Source: Lysobacterales bacterium (GTDB lineage: Bacteria > Pseudomonadota > Gammaproteobacteria > Xanthomonadales > Marinicellaceae). Taken from it: 7,697 bases of DNA. The translations under genes were made by a program, and so were the position numbers. The stretch lies in contig WGBZ01000239.1 in NCBI GenBank assembly GCA_015494035.1, forward strand, positions 1 through 7,697, written 5' to 3'. The notes under the pieces are model-generated. The model saw nothing but the letters and a program-made list of their open reading frames with translations. It was not told where the DNA came from and did no database searches. Below are positions 1 to 6,576 of this stretch, piece after piece. Within the stretch, counting starts at the first letter, position 1. The number at the start of each line of letters is the position of its first letter.

Positions 1-497
1 AAGCCGGTGTATGGGCCAATCACTTCCTGTGGCACCACAGTGCCGTTAATGGTCAATTGCTTGCGAACCGGGTCGTAATGAATTCGGTCACCGGGCAGGC
101 CAACAATGCGTTTGATGTAGTCCTGGCTCTGGTCCTTGGGGTAGCGGAAAACCGCCACGTCTCCCCGCTGGGGATGACCAGTTTCGATCAGTGTGCCATG
201 AAAGACGGGCATTTTAAGGCCGTAGGCAGACTTGTTTACATAGATAAAATCCCCGGTCAACAGCGTTGGCATCATGGATGAAGAGGGAATGCGGAAAGGC
301 TCAAAAATAAAACTGCGCACCAGCAATACCACCAGCACCAACGGGAAAATGGAACGGGCGAAATCCACCACGTGGGCGGTGGCGCTATCGGGGGTGATGC
401 GGTTTTTGAGAACCAGATGATAAAACAGCACAATGCCGCCGCTGATTACCGTTGCCAGTGCCAGAAAAGCTTCAAAGTCAAAGTGGATTTCGTTCAT
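1..497 (-). CDS. lepB: Signal peptidase I (LepB), 3' end cut by window edge
   Basis: Inner-membrane serine protease that cleaves signal peptides from proteins exported by Sec and Tat. The frame opens with ATG at 497-495 and stays open to base 1, giving 165 complete codons; the C-terminal part lies outside the window. Visible: a hydrophobic segment at about residues 11-30, a second at about 50-64, then the box I motif PSSSMMPTLLTGD, whose Ser74 matches the catalytic serine of the family. Further on, YIKRIVGLPGD carries the catalytic Lys129 (codon 113-111). The layout of two N-terminal membrane segments followed by a periplasmic catalytic domain fits proteobacterial LepB. It starts 23 bases after the lepA stop and has only a weak purine-rich stretch as ribosome-binding site, so co-transcription with lepA is likely. 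Identification is very secure; only the end is missing. Confidence 0.97.
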   Translation of the reverse strand, partial: MNEIHFDFEAFLALATVISGGIVLFYHLVLKNRITPDSATAHVVDFARSIFPLVLVVLLVRSFIFEPFRIPSSSMMPTLLTGDFIYVNKSAYGLKMPVFHGTLIETGHPQRGDVAVFRYPKDQSQDYIKRIVGLPGDRIHYDPVRKQLTINGTVVPQEVIGPYTG

Positions 498-520
498 GCC
501 GGGGTTCCAGAGTAACAGGG

Positions 521-2305
521 TTAATTATCAACTTTCAAAATGGCCAGAAAGGCCGCTTGTGGGACTTCCACTGAGCCAATTTGTTTCATTCTTTTTTTGC
601 CGCGCTTTTGCTTTTCGAGCAATTTTCGCTTGCGACTGGCATCACCGCCATAACATTTGGCGGTCACATTCTTGCGCAGGGCCTTGACCGTGGTGCGAGC
701 AATCACGTGCGAACCGATGGCCGCCTGAATGGCCACATCAAACATTTGCCGCGGAATCAGCTCCTTGAGTTTCTCGGCCAGTTCGCGTCCGCGACGCTGG
801 GCTTGATCACGGTGAGTGAGGATCGACAAGGCATCCACGCGCTCGCCATTGATGAGAATATCGACACGCACAAACGGGCCCGGTTCAAAGTGGCTGAACT
901 CATAGTCAAAAGAGGCAAAACCCCGACTGACGGATTTGAGGCGATCAAAGAAATCCAGCACCACCTCACTTAATGGCAACTGAAAGGACAACTGGACCTG
1001 CGATCCCATGTAATGCATGTTTTTCTGCACGCCACGTTTTTCCATGCATAACCCCATTACCGAGCCAACGTAATCATGCGGCACAAGAATGTTGGCGTTG
1101 ATAATGGGTTCGCGAATCTCCTGAAAATTTTCCGGCAAGTCTGCCGGGTTGTCCAGCTTGACCACTTCGCCCTTGGTGGTGACCAGTTCGTAGATCACCG
1201 TGGGTGCCGTGGTAATAAGGTCCAGGTCAAACTCCCGTTCCAGACGCTCCTGAATCACTTCCATGTGCAGAAGACCCAAAAAGCCGCAGCGGAAACCGAA
1301 GCCCAGGGCACCGGAAGTTTCCGGTTCAAACGTAAACGAGGCATCATTGAGACGAAGTTTTTCCAACGCCTCGCGCAAATCCTGATAATCATCCGCCGAA
1401 GTGGGGAAGAGGCCGGCAAAAACGCGCGGTTGTGATTCTTCAAAGCCCGGCAGTGGCTCCCTGGCCGGGTTGTCTGCTGAGGTGATGGTGTCTCCCACCG
1501 GCGCCCCGTGAATGTCCTTGATGGAGGCAGTTAACCAACCCACTTCCCCACAGCCAAGGGTGGTTTTTTCCACCCGCTTGGGAGTAAAAATGCCGAGGTT
1601 TTCAGCCAGGTGTTCATTGCCCAGTGACATGATGCGGATTTTATCTTTCTTGTGCACCACGCCATTAAAAACCCGAATCAGCGACACCACGCCCAGGTAA
1701 TTGTCAAACCAGGAATCAATAATGGAAGCCTGTAATGGCGCCTCCGGGTCACCCTCTGGTGGCGGGATGCGTTCCACAATGGCTTCCAGCACTTCATCGA
1801 TGCCTTGCCCGGTCTTGGCACTGACCAGCACCGCATCAGACGCATCAATGCCGATAATTTCCTCGATTTCGCGCTTCACTTTTTCCACATCGGCCGATGG
1901 CAGATCGATTTTGTTGATCACGGGGATCACTTCCAGGCCCATTTCTATGGCGGTGTAGCAGTTGGCCACCGATTGCGCCTCCACGCCCTGTGCCGCATCT
2001 ACCACCAGCAAGGCGCCTTCGCAGGCAGCCAGGGAACGGGACACCTCGTAACTGAAATCCACGTGGCCGGGTGTGTCAATGAAATTAAGCTGGTAGGTTT
2101 CACCATCTTTGGCGTGATAGTCCAGCGTCACTGCCTGGGCCTTGATGGTGATGCCGCGCTCCTTTTCGATGTCCATGCTGTCAAGCACCTGGGTTTCCAT
2201 TTCACGCTCGGACAGACCACCACATTTTTGAATAAAGCGGTCTGCCAGCGTGGATTTGCCGTGGTCAATATGGGCAATAATGGAAAAGTTTCGAATGTTT
2301 TTCAT
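521..2305 (-). CDS. lepA: Translation elongation factor 4 (LepA/EF4)
   Basis: Ribosome-bound GTPase that acts during translation (back-translocation and initiation/biogenesis roles have been described for the family). The protein has 594 residues, close to the usual ~600. GTPase motifs are all present: G1 AHIDHGKST (11-19), G2 RGITIKA (50-56), G3 DTPGH (77-81), G4 NKID (131-134) and G5 SAKTG (162-166). Domain II, the EF-G-like domains and the LepA-specific C-terminal domain follow. The C-terminus is rich in Lys/Arg ([18 protein letters not shown]) and ends in the typical [14 protein letters not shown]. The ATG at 2305-2303 is chosen because [19 protein letters not shown] is the canonical N-terminus; no strong Shine-Dalgarno precedes it. 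lepB follows after 23 bases. A terminator (2694-2722) isolates it from degP, so lepA-lepB probably has its own promoter in the region now occupied by two mobile repeat elements. Confidence 0.98.
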   Translation of the reverse strand: MKNIRNFSIIAHIDHGKSTLADRFIQKCGGLSEREMETQVLDSMDIEKERGITIKAQAVTLDYHAKDGETYQLNFIDTPGHVDFSYEVSRSLAACEGALLVVDAAQGVEAQSVANCYTAIEMGLEVIPVINKIDLPSADVEKVKREIEEIIGIDASDAVLVSAKTGQGIDEVLEAIVERIPPPEGDPEAPLQASIIDSWFDNYLGVVSLIRVFNGVVHKKDKIRIMSLGNEHLAENLGIFTPKRVEKTTLGCGEVGWLTASIKDIHGAPVGDTITSADNPAREPLPGFEESQPRVFAGLFPTSADDYQDLREALEKLRLNDASFTFEPETSGALGFGFRCGFLGLLHMEVIQERLEREFDLDLITTAPTVIYELVTTKGEVVKLDNPADLPENFQEIREPIINANILVPHDYVGSVMGLCMEKRGVQKNMHYMGSQVQLSFQLPLSEVVLDFFDRLKSVSRGFASFDYEFSHFEPGPFVRVDILINGERVDALSILTHRDQAQRRGRELAEKLKELIPRQMFDVAIQAAIGSHVIARTTVKALRKNVTAKCYGGDASRKRKLLEKQKRGKKRMKQIGSVEVPQAAFLAILKVDN

Positions 2306-2359
2306 GCAGGGCCAATGGGTAAGGTCAGGGACATGCCAGTGTTATCTAGAAAGTGTTAG

Positions 2360-2517
2360 GGAAGCTCTGATTGAATCTGGACGAAGCAGGTTATACCTGA
2401 ATTGTTCGAGAACAAGGCGAAGTTCGCAGCAAATAGCCGGCTATTGGCCAGGACTTCAACGCAGTTATCGGACAATTCAGGTGTGAGAAGTGAGTTCATG
2501 ATTTGATCAGAGCTTCC
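2360..2517. mobile_element. MITE-like element, copy A (divergent subtype)
   Basis: 158-bp element with terminal inverted repeats GGAAGCTCTGATTGAATC (left) and GATTTGATCAGAGCTTCC (right), flanked on both sides by TTAG (2356-2359 and 2518-2521). The interior is a second inverted structure: ACCTGAATTGT on the left pairs with ACAATTCAGGT on the right, around the central palindrome AATAGCCGGCTATT (2432-2445). The ends and overall plan match copies B-D, but the interior differs widely, so it is an older or separate subfamily member. No transposase is encoded. The flanking duplication fits the YTAR target of the IS5 group; that assignment is an inference. Confidence 0.75.
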
Positions 2518-2521
2518 TTAG

Positions 2522-2681
2522 GGAGCCTCTGATTGAATCTGGCGCGAGCAGATTGTCGTGAAAAATTATTCAGTTCATGGCGCAAACCGCACGCAATAGC
2601 AAGCCATTGTGAGGGTTTGCAACGCAGAAATGGACAATTTTACGCCACAAGATGCCGTGTCACGATTCGATCAGAGGCTCC
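2522..2681. mobile_element. MITE-like element, copy B
   Basis: 160-bp element closely similar to copies C and D. The left end is GGAGCCTCTGATTGAATC and the right end GATTCGATCAGAGGCTCC, flanked by TTAG at 2518-2521 and 2682-2685. The body shows the shared order GTGAAAAATT, GTTC/ATTCAGTTC, GCGCAAACCGCACGCAATAGC, a central inverted pair, AACGCAGAAATGGAC and TTTTACGCC. It abuts copy A with only TTAG between, as expected when one element inserts into the target duplication at the edge of the other. There is no coding capacity. Confidence 0.8.
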
Positions 2682-2693
2682 TTAGCGAGGTAA

Positions 2694-2722
2694 ACAAAAA
2701 TCCCGTGGAAACCACGGGATTT
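2694..2722 (-). terminator. Rho-independent terminator of degP
   Basis: On the minus strand, an 11-bp perfect stem AAATCCCGTGG / CCACGGGATTT (2722-2712 with 2708-2698) closes a 3-base loop TTT. The T-rich run (TTTTTGTTT) overlaps and follows the stem. It begins about 30 bases after the degP stop codon. Stem, loop and T-tract are all ideal, so transcription from the rpoE-rseA-rseC-degP side should end here, leaving lepA-lepB independent. Confidence 0.93.
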
Positions 2723-2752
2723 GGGCTGTCACCTATTGTAATGACAACGGCC

Positions 2753-4096
2753 TTAACGTTCAATGACTATAAAGCGATTGGCGCCCTGGCGATTGATAAG
2801 CAGCACCAGCGGTTCCCCAGCCGTCAGCAAACGGATCTGGCGTCCAAACTGCTTGATATTCTTCACTGGCTGCTTGCCCACCTTGAGGATAATATCACCG
2901 CTACGCAAGCCACTGCGCCGCACCTGCGGGTCTTGCACGTCCTTGACGATAACTCCCGCGGTCTCACCACTTTTTTGGCGGCTTGCCTCATCCAGGTTGG
3001 CGACACTGAAACCCAGGTTGGCCGGGCTGAATGCCTTGCCATTGGCCGCCTGTCGACTGGCCACCGAGTCCAGCGTGGCGGTCAGGGTTTTCTCCTGGCC
3101 GTCGCGATAAACCAGCAGTTGTACGGTGGTTCCAGGCGCTTTGGATCCCACCAGAGGCGGCAGGTCATTGGCCGAATCCACGGATTCATCGTCCACTTTT
3201 ACAATCACATCCTGAACCTTGATGCCGGCTTTTTCTGCGGCTGAACCCTTGGCCACGTGATTGACCAACGCTCCATGCGGGGTTTTCATGCGCAAGTAAT
3301 CGGCCATTTTCTGGCTCACCGGCTCAATACCAACACCCAGCAGACCCCGTTCCACAGTGCCATGCGTTTTCAACTGCTCGGCCACTGATGCGGCCACCTC
3401 GATGGGAATGGAAAAGGACAGACCCATGTATCCACCGGTGTTGGACAGAATCAGGGTGTTGATGCCCACCACTTCCCCATCCATATTGATCAGCGGGCCG
3501 CCGGAATTGCCCCGGTTAATGGGGACATCGGTTTGAATGTAAGGCACATACTGCTGACCGCGCATGCTGCGCCCCTTGGCGCTGACAATGCCCTTGGTGA
3601 CGGAATGTTCAAAACTGAGTGGTGAACCAATAGCCATCACCCATTCACCAATTTTCAGCTTGTCACTGTCGCCCATTTTCAGGCTGGGCAGGTTTTTCGC
3701 ATCCAGCTTCAACAAAGCAATGTCACTGGGCTCATCCTGGCCAATCAGTTTGGCTTCCATTTCTCGGTGATCCGGCAGCCGCACGATGATTTTGGTGGCT
3801 CCGTTGACCACATGCCGGTTGGTTAGTACATAGCCATCTGGCGAGATAATAAATCCGGTGCCGATGGATACCCTGTCCTGCGGCATGGGCGGGATAACAC
3901 GCCGGTGGTAAGGGTCCACTGGCACCACCTGGGCCGGGACCTGGGATTCCGTGTGTGCTTCAATATTAACAACCGCATCACCGGTTTTCTCCACCAGCTC
4001 GGTAAAATCCGGCAGTTTGCCGGCATGAGCCGTCACAATGAGTAATATCAGACCGATCAGGATCAGCCAACGGGAGGAATAAAAAGCGGGTTTCAT
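2753..4096 (-). CDS. degP: Periplasmic serine endoprotease DegP/MucD (HtrA family)
   Basis: Envelope quality-control protease/chaperone that degrades misfolded periplasmic and outer-membrane proteins; in Pseudomonas the counterpart at this locus is MucD. The protein has 447 residues. It has an N-terminal signal peptide: basic MKPAFYSSR, a hydrophobic core, and probable cleavage after AHA at residue 25. The trypsin-like domain carries the catalytic triad His95 (LTNRHVV), Asp125 (SDIALLKLD) and Ser198 (RGNSGGPL). Two PDZ domains follow, at about 252-345 (GLLGVGIEPV...) and 360-445 (NLGFSV...SGLRSGDIILKV). The loop before His95 is short, more like DegQ/MucD than E. coli DegP. The start is fixed by the signal peptide and by a strong TAAGGAG ribosome-binding site. 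It lies 472 bases downstream of rseC, and element C sits in that gap. The TAA stop is followed by a strong terminator. Confidence 0.96.
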   Translation of the reverse strand: MKPAFYSSRWLILIGLILLIVTAHAGKLPDFTELVEKTGDAVVNIEAHTESQVPAQVVPVDPYHRRVIPPMPQDRVSIGTGFIISPDGYVLTNRHVVNGATKIIVRLPDHREMEAKLIGQDEPSDIALLKLDAKNLPSLKMGDSDKLKIGEWVMAIGSPLSFEHSVTKGIVSAKGRSMRGQQYVPYIQTDVPINRGNSGGPLINMDGEVVGINTLILSNTGGYMGLSFSIPIEVAASVAEQLKTHGTVERGLLGVGIEPVSQKMADYLRMKTPHGALVNHVAKGSAAEKAGIKVQDVIVKVDDESVDSANDLPPLVGSKAPGTTVQLLVYRDGQEKTLTATLDSVASRQAANGKAFSPANLGFSVANLDEASRQKSGETAGVIVKDVQDPQVRRSGLRSGDIILKVGKQPVKNIKQFGRQIRLLTAGEPLVLLINRQGANRFIVIER

Positions 4097-4102
4097 GCAA
4101 TT

Positions 4103-4109
4103 CTCCTTA
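4103..4109 (-). promoter_or_regulatory. Strong ribosome-binding site of degP
   Basis: The minus strand reads TAAGGAG, six bases before the degP ATG (4096-4094). This is a near-perfect Shine-Dalgarno at ideal spacing, much stronger than the sites before rpoE, rseC, lepA or lepB. It fixes the degP start and suggests high translation of the protease. Confidence 0.85.
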
Positions 4110-4234
4110 GGGTTTTATTGGGTTTGTGTGAGTAGGGTTTCTGGCATTTCTGGCGATTCAGGCACATAAGCCGTTGAATTGAAGACCAGATACACCATGC
4201 TGTGCTTGGCACCAATTCATCCATGGTTCATTAA

Positions 4235-4394
4235 GGAAGTTCTGACTCAATCTGGCGCGAGCAGATTGTCGTGAAAAATTGTTCAGTTCAAGGCGCAAAC
4301 CGCACGCAATAGCTAGCTATTGTGAAGGTTAGCAACGCAGAAATGGACGATTTTACGCCACAAGATGCCGTGTCACGATTCGATCAGAGCTTCC
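4235..4394. mobile_element. MITE-like element, copy C
   Basis: 160-bp element of the same subtype as copies B and D, flanked by TTAA on both sides (4231-4234 and 4395-4398). The left end is GGAAGTTCTGACTCAATC and the right end GATTCGATCAGAGCTTCC. Its centre is a perfect 16-bp palindrome CAATAGCTAGCTATTG (4307-4322). In copies B and D this point carries one or a few extra or changed bases. If transcribed as part of the degP leader it would fold into a long imperfect hairpin. No coding capacity. Confidence 0.8.
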
Positions 4395-4407
4395 TTAACG
4401 GATGAAA

Positions 4408-4437
4408 TAAAGACAGCCAGTGGGATGGGAAAGTTTC
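4408..4437 (-). promoter_or_regulatory. Possible sigma-E-type promoter for degP
   Basis: The minus strand has GAAACTT (4437-4431), close to the GGAACTT -35 element of RpoE/AlgU promoters. After 17 bases comes TCTTTA (4413-4408), a partial match to the TCTGA-type -10. degP is a classical RpoE target in related bacteria, which makes the site plausible. The -10 is imperfect, so this is a candidate only. Element C lies between it and degP. Confidence 0.3.
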
Positions 4438-4568
4438 GACGCCCTGCCCTTTTGCCGATGCTCCGAGTCACCAGACGGGTTAACGGGTGCTGTCACTGGC
4501 TACAGGTTATGCTTCGGGACTTGGGTATTGTGCGGGTTGGGCCCAAAAAACCAAGACAAAATCAGCTT

Positions 4569-5045
4569 TCAGAAAAAATTGACCGAGCTAAAACGAATGC
4601 TGCCAGCAGATGGATAGTGACGGATAATAAACCGCGACAGGAACAACCCGACAATGGCACCGAGCACACCACCGAGATCAAACGGCCAGCCCACCAAGGA
4701 GAACAGGCCTGAGAAAATGACCAGCCCGACAAGCAAAACGGCCAAGGGCATGGCATACAGTCGCCAGGCGGATAACAACATGGCGTCGTCATCAAACTCC
4801 ACCGCGAAACGGTCCCCGACCTGAACCGGGCCATTAAAGAAACCCTGATGATCCACCAGCGACTGGCCCGCTTTCTGGGCGTGCGCTTGACGGTAAATGA
4901 TCAATTGATCCGGTTTGTTAGCGGAGAACCACTTCAAGGCGGTTTTACCACACCCGCCCCGACAGCCGGCACATGTGAGTGGCTGCTCGAGAATCGCTTC
5001 AATCTTTTCCGGCCTGACAGCTGTGACTCGAGCAAATCGTTTCAT
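4569..5045 (-). CDS. rseC: RseC/MucC family inner-membrane protein
   Basis: SoxR-reducing/RseC (MucC) family; in E. coli RseC has a mild effect on RpoE activity and links to SoxR reduction, and the biochemical role in this organism is not known. The protein has 158 residues. The N-terminal cytoplasmic part has a cysteine cluster TCAGCRGGCGK with Cys25, Cys28 and Cys32. Two membrane segments follow, at about 97-118 (MPLAVLLVGLVIFSGLF...) and 123-141 (DLGGVLGAIVGLFLSRFII). Length and plan are typical. The gene is 156 bases downstream of rseA with no rseB between. No clear Shine-Dalgarno precedes the ATG; a 15-codon upstream frame ends in a TGA overlapping this ATG, so coupled initiation is possible. 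Confidence 0.93.
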   Translation of the reverse strand: MKRFARVTAVRPEKIEAILEQPLTCAGCRGGCGKTALKWFSANKPDQLIIYRQAHAQKAGQSLVDHQGFFNGPVQVGDRFAVEFDDDAMLLSAWRLYAMPLAVLLVGLVIFSGLFSLVGWPFDLGGVLGAIVGLFLSRFIIRHYPSAGSIRFSSVNFF

Positions 5046-5162
5046 AAATGCTTTAACATCAGGTGGTTACCGAATAAACGCGAAGTCATCTGTTAACTCA
5101 AAAGCCATCAAACAAGCAGTCAGTGAATCGCTGATGCTGTTTAAGCCCGGGGCGGGACTGAA

Positions 5163-5188
5163 GACCGGCTGGCCACCAGCCAGCGGTC
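5163..5188. repeat. Intercistronic hairpin between rseA and rseC
   Basis: GACCG (5163-5167) pairs with CGGTC (5184-5188) and GCTGG (5168-5172) with CCAGC (5176-5180). This gives a 10-bp GC-rich stem with a 3-base bulge and a 3-base loop. No T-tract follows in either direction, so it is not a classical terminator. It could stabilise or mark a processing site in the operon mRNA. Confidence 0.5.
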
Positions 5189-5205
5189 AGTCAACGGTCA
5201 GTCAG
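5184..5205. repeat. 11-bp tandem duplication at the rseA stop codon
   Basis: CGGTCAGTCAA (5184-5194) is followed directly by CGGTCAGTCAG (5195-5205), with 10 of 11 bases identical. The second unit contains the rseA stop (5204-5202). A short tandem duplication here may be a replication-slippage or deletion scar. Confidence 0.6.
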
Positions 5206-5822
5206 TGGCTTGAAGAGACGCGGTTTTCAGGGGTGATGGTGTACACATAAGGCGCATGTTGCTGCAATGTGCCGGGCGCACGTTGCTGAGGCTGCTGATA
5301 CAGGAAACCCCGAAATTGTGGCGTTCTCAAATCCGGATAGCCCGAGCTGCGCCATTCGGAAACAGACGTGGCCAGTTGGGCCCGGGGCAAGTCCACAAAC
5401 TGCACCGGCGGGGTTTGTAGCGGCACAGACTGACTGGGTATCTTCTGCTGCACCAGAAACTGTTCGCCAGTATTGGCATGTCGAGTCACCGGAGACTGTT
5501 GCATCAAAAACACAGCGGTTAAAGCGACCGAAGCCGCAATGCCCACACCAGCGACCGGCTTCAGCCACGCATGCGCGCGTGAGGACTTTTCCGGTTCGGT
5601 ATATTCACGCACACCAAGACGGGCCAGCACCTGATCGGCCACGTCAATCATCAAAGGCTCATTCGGTTTCTTTTGCAAGCACCCCCGAATCAGGTGATAG
5701 CGGTTCCAGGTCTGACCCAATGCCGGGTCAGAGATCATGCGTTTGATCAGGAAGCGAATGGCATTGGGTTCCATTTCGCCATCCATGAGTACAGAAATTT
5801 TTTCGTGGGATCTATCCGACAT
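5202..5822 (-). CDS. rseA: Anti-sigma-E factor RseA/MucA
   Basis: Single-pass inner-membrane anti-sigma factor that binds RpoE in the cytoplasm and releases it when cleaved during envelope stress. The protein has 206 residues. The N-terminal anti-sigma domain has the family signatures ISVLMDGEMEP (9-19) and TWNRYHLIRGCLQ (38-50). One membrane segment follows at about 87-107 (LKPVAGVGIAASVALTAVFLM), then a Gln/Pro-rich periplasmic region. Near the end, FRGFLYQQ...LQQHAPYVYTI (170-196) resembles the conserved C-terminal block of MucA-type proteins, which suggests a complete protein. The ATG at 5822-5820 lies inside rpoE, overlapping its last 11 bases, so the pair is translationally coupled. The usual partner RseB is not encoded next door, so how the periplasmic part is protected from cleavage is an open question. 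Confidence 0.93.
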   Translation of the reverse strand: MSDRSHEKISVLMDGEMEPNAIRFLIKRMISDPALGQTWNRYHLIRGCLQKKPNEPLMIDVADQVLARLGVREYTEPEKSSRAHAWLKPVAGVGIAASVALTAVFLMQQSPVTRHANTGEQFLVQQKIPSQSVPLQTPPVQFVDLPRAQLATSVSEWRSSGYPDLRTPQFRGFLYQQPQQRAPGTLQQHAPYVYTITPENRVSSSH

Positions 5823-6438
5823 AGGTCACTCGTGATGGTTTTTCAGCTAACAGGGGTTTCAAGGCTCTATCAATGGCATCGCGGGCGCGGAAAATCCGCG
5901 AACGAACGGTGCCGATGGGACAATCCATGGCCTTGGCGATTTCTTCATAACTCAGGCCATCAACTTCGCGCATGACAATGGCCGAACGCAAATCTTCCGG
6001 TAGTTCGTCCACCGCCTTGGTGACGGCGGCCTCGATTTCCTGACGGGCGAACTCCGCTTCAGGGGTATCGAAATTCTGCATTTCCAACGCACTGGCATAG
6101 CGTTCGGCTTCTTCCGGTTCAACGTCCGAATTCTGAATCCGACGCGAGCGGGCCACCAGGTGGTTCTTGGACGTGTTGATGGCAATCCGGTAAATCCAGG
6201 TGTAAAAAGCACTGTCACCACGAAACCGTGGCAAGGCCTTGTACACCTTGATAAACACTTCCTGCGCCACATCCAACACCTCGTCGCGATCCCGGACGTA
6301 GCGCGAAATGATATTGGCCACTTTCTGCTGATAGCGGGTCACCAGCATCTCAAACGCTTTGGTATCGCCCGCCTGAGCTTGTTTGACCAGCTCCTGGTCA
6401 ATGGCTTTTTCCGACATTTGTTTGTTTTCTTTTTTCAT
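5812..6438 (-). CDS. rpoE: RNA polymerase sigma-E factor (RpoE/AlgU), ECF family
   Basis: Extracytoplasmic-function sigma factor directing transcription of envelope-stress genes. With the start at 6438 it has 208 residues. Sigma region 2 spans about 15-97 (QELVKQAQAGD... DVAQEVFIKVYKALPRFRGD... FYTWIYRIAINTSKNHLVAR). Sigma region 4 spans about 143-195, with DELPEDLRSAIVMRE and the helix-turn-helix GLSYEEIAKAMDCPIGTVRSR. The similarity to AlgU of Pseudomonas is strong throughout. The frame is open up to 6516, but that extension (MERVRSGYFF...) is unlike the family. Two starts are realistic: ATG 6438 (MKKENKQMSEKA), with AAGG seven bases upstream, and ATG 6417 (MSEKAIDQELV), which gives the ~200-residue family length and lies better downstream of the candidate sigma-E promoter. 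rseA overlaps the 3' end. Confidence 0.95.
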   Translation of the reverse strand: MKKENKQMSEKAIDQELVKQAQAGDTKAFEMLVTRYQQKVANIISRYVRDRDEVLDVAQEVFIKVYKALPRFRGDSAFYTWIYRIAINTSKNHLVARSRRIQNSDVEPEEAERYASALEMQNFDTPEAEFARQEIEAAVTKAVDELPEDLRSAIVMREVDGLSYEEIAKAMDCPIGTVRSRIFRARDAIDRALKPLLAEKPSRVTYVG

Positions 6439-6447
6439 TGTTAAGCC

Positions 6448-6475
6448 TTTGACAGCCATTCGGGGCAAAAGTTTA
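6448..6475 (-). promoter_or_regulatory. Candidate sigma-E autoregulatory promoter of rpoE
   Basis: The minus strand reads AAACTT (6474-6469), then 16 bases, then TCAAA (6452-6448). This matches the RpoE/AlgU promoter plan GAACTT-N16-TCTGA/TCAAA at the exact spacing, with one mismatch in the -35 hexamer. RpoE autoregulation is established in related bacteria. The predicted transcript start falls at or just upstream of the ATG at 6438, which would favour translation from ATG 6417. Confidence 0.5.
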
Positions 6476-6487
6476 GCCACAGAGGGG

Positions 6488-6524
6488 AAAAAATAACCCG
6501 ATCTCACCCGCTCCATCGGGTTAT
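6488..6524 (-). terminator. Rho-independent terminator after the GGDEF-EAL gene
   Basis: On the minus strand a perfect 10-bp inverted repeat ATAACCCGAT / ATCGGGTTAT (6524-6515 with 6502-6493) closes a 12-base loop. It is followed by six T (6493-6488, sharing the last stem base). It stands downstream of the GGDEF-EAL stop and upstream of the rpoE promoter candidate, so it probably insulates the sigma operon. An overlapping palindrome (CGGGTTTATAACCCG on the minus strand) could compete with this fold. Confidence 0.7.
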
Positions 6525-6576
6525 AAACCCGGCATCATAATATGACATGTTCAGGCCACAATGGTCTCTTCCTTAA

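Larger units (their letters stand above)
2306..2752. other. degP-lepA intergenic region with terminator and two repeat elements
   Basis: 447 bases without a credible gene. In transcription order (right to left) it holds the degP terminator (2694-2722), element B (2522-2681), element A (2360-2517) and about 54 bases of lepA leader. Elements A and B lie end to end and share one TTAG between them. Open frames on the plus strand here are antisense continuations or run through the repeats, and they lack family features. I see no strong promoter between element A and lepA; a weak -10-like GATAAC lies just upstream of the leader. Confidence 0.8.
4097..4568. other. rseC-degP intergenic region
   Basis: 472 bases without a credible gene. 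In transcription order it holds about 130 bases with no recognised feature, a possible sigma-E-type promoter (4408-4437), element C (4235-4394), and a 138-base leader ending in the degP ribosome-binding site. Just after the rseC stop there is the palindrome TTGGGCCCAA, but no convincing terminator. Without element C and its duplication the gap would be about 308 bases. Confidence 0.75.

Noticed and set aside
1805..2359. 184-codon plus-strand open frame
   Set aside because: It lies antisense to the highly conserved N-terminal GTPase region of lepA. It has no recognisable domain and no ribosome-binding site, so it is a shadow of lepA codon use.
2400..2440. GAACTT in element A on the minus strand as a sigma-E -35 for lepA
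   Set aside because: The hexamer is perfect but no TCTGA/TCAAA-type -10 lies 15-17 bases downstream (AATTCA is there instead).
2356..2685. CRISPR array reading of the tandem repeats
   Set aside because: The units are ~160 bp, palindromic, not interleaved with unique spacers, and recur singly elsewhere; target duplications point to transposable elements.
2609..3244. 211-codon plus-strand open frame
   Set aside because: It begins in repeat element B, crosses the degP terminator and runs antisense to the degP PDZ domains. It has no domain features, and the minus-strand protein is unambiguous.
5267..5746. 159-codon plus-strand open frame
   Set aside because: Antisense to rseA, which has clear anti-sigma and membrane features; no support for a second gene.
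6439..6516. N-terminal extension of RpoE to ATG 6516
   Set aside because: The 26 added residues match nothing in the AlgU/RpoE family, and the stretch covers the terminator edge and the sigma-E-like promoter. Internal starts at 6438 or 6417 fit better.
6530..6565. Possible sigma-70 promoter TTGTGG-N16-TATGAT for rpoE on the minus strand
   Set aside because: The -35 is poor and the site lies upstream of the stem-loop/T-run terminator, so transcripts from it would likely stop before rpoE.
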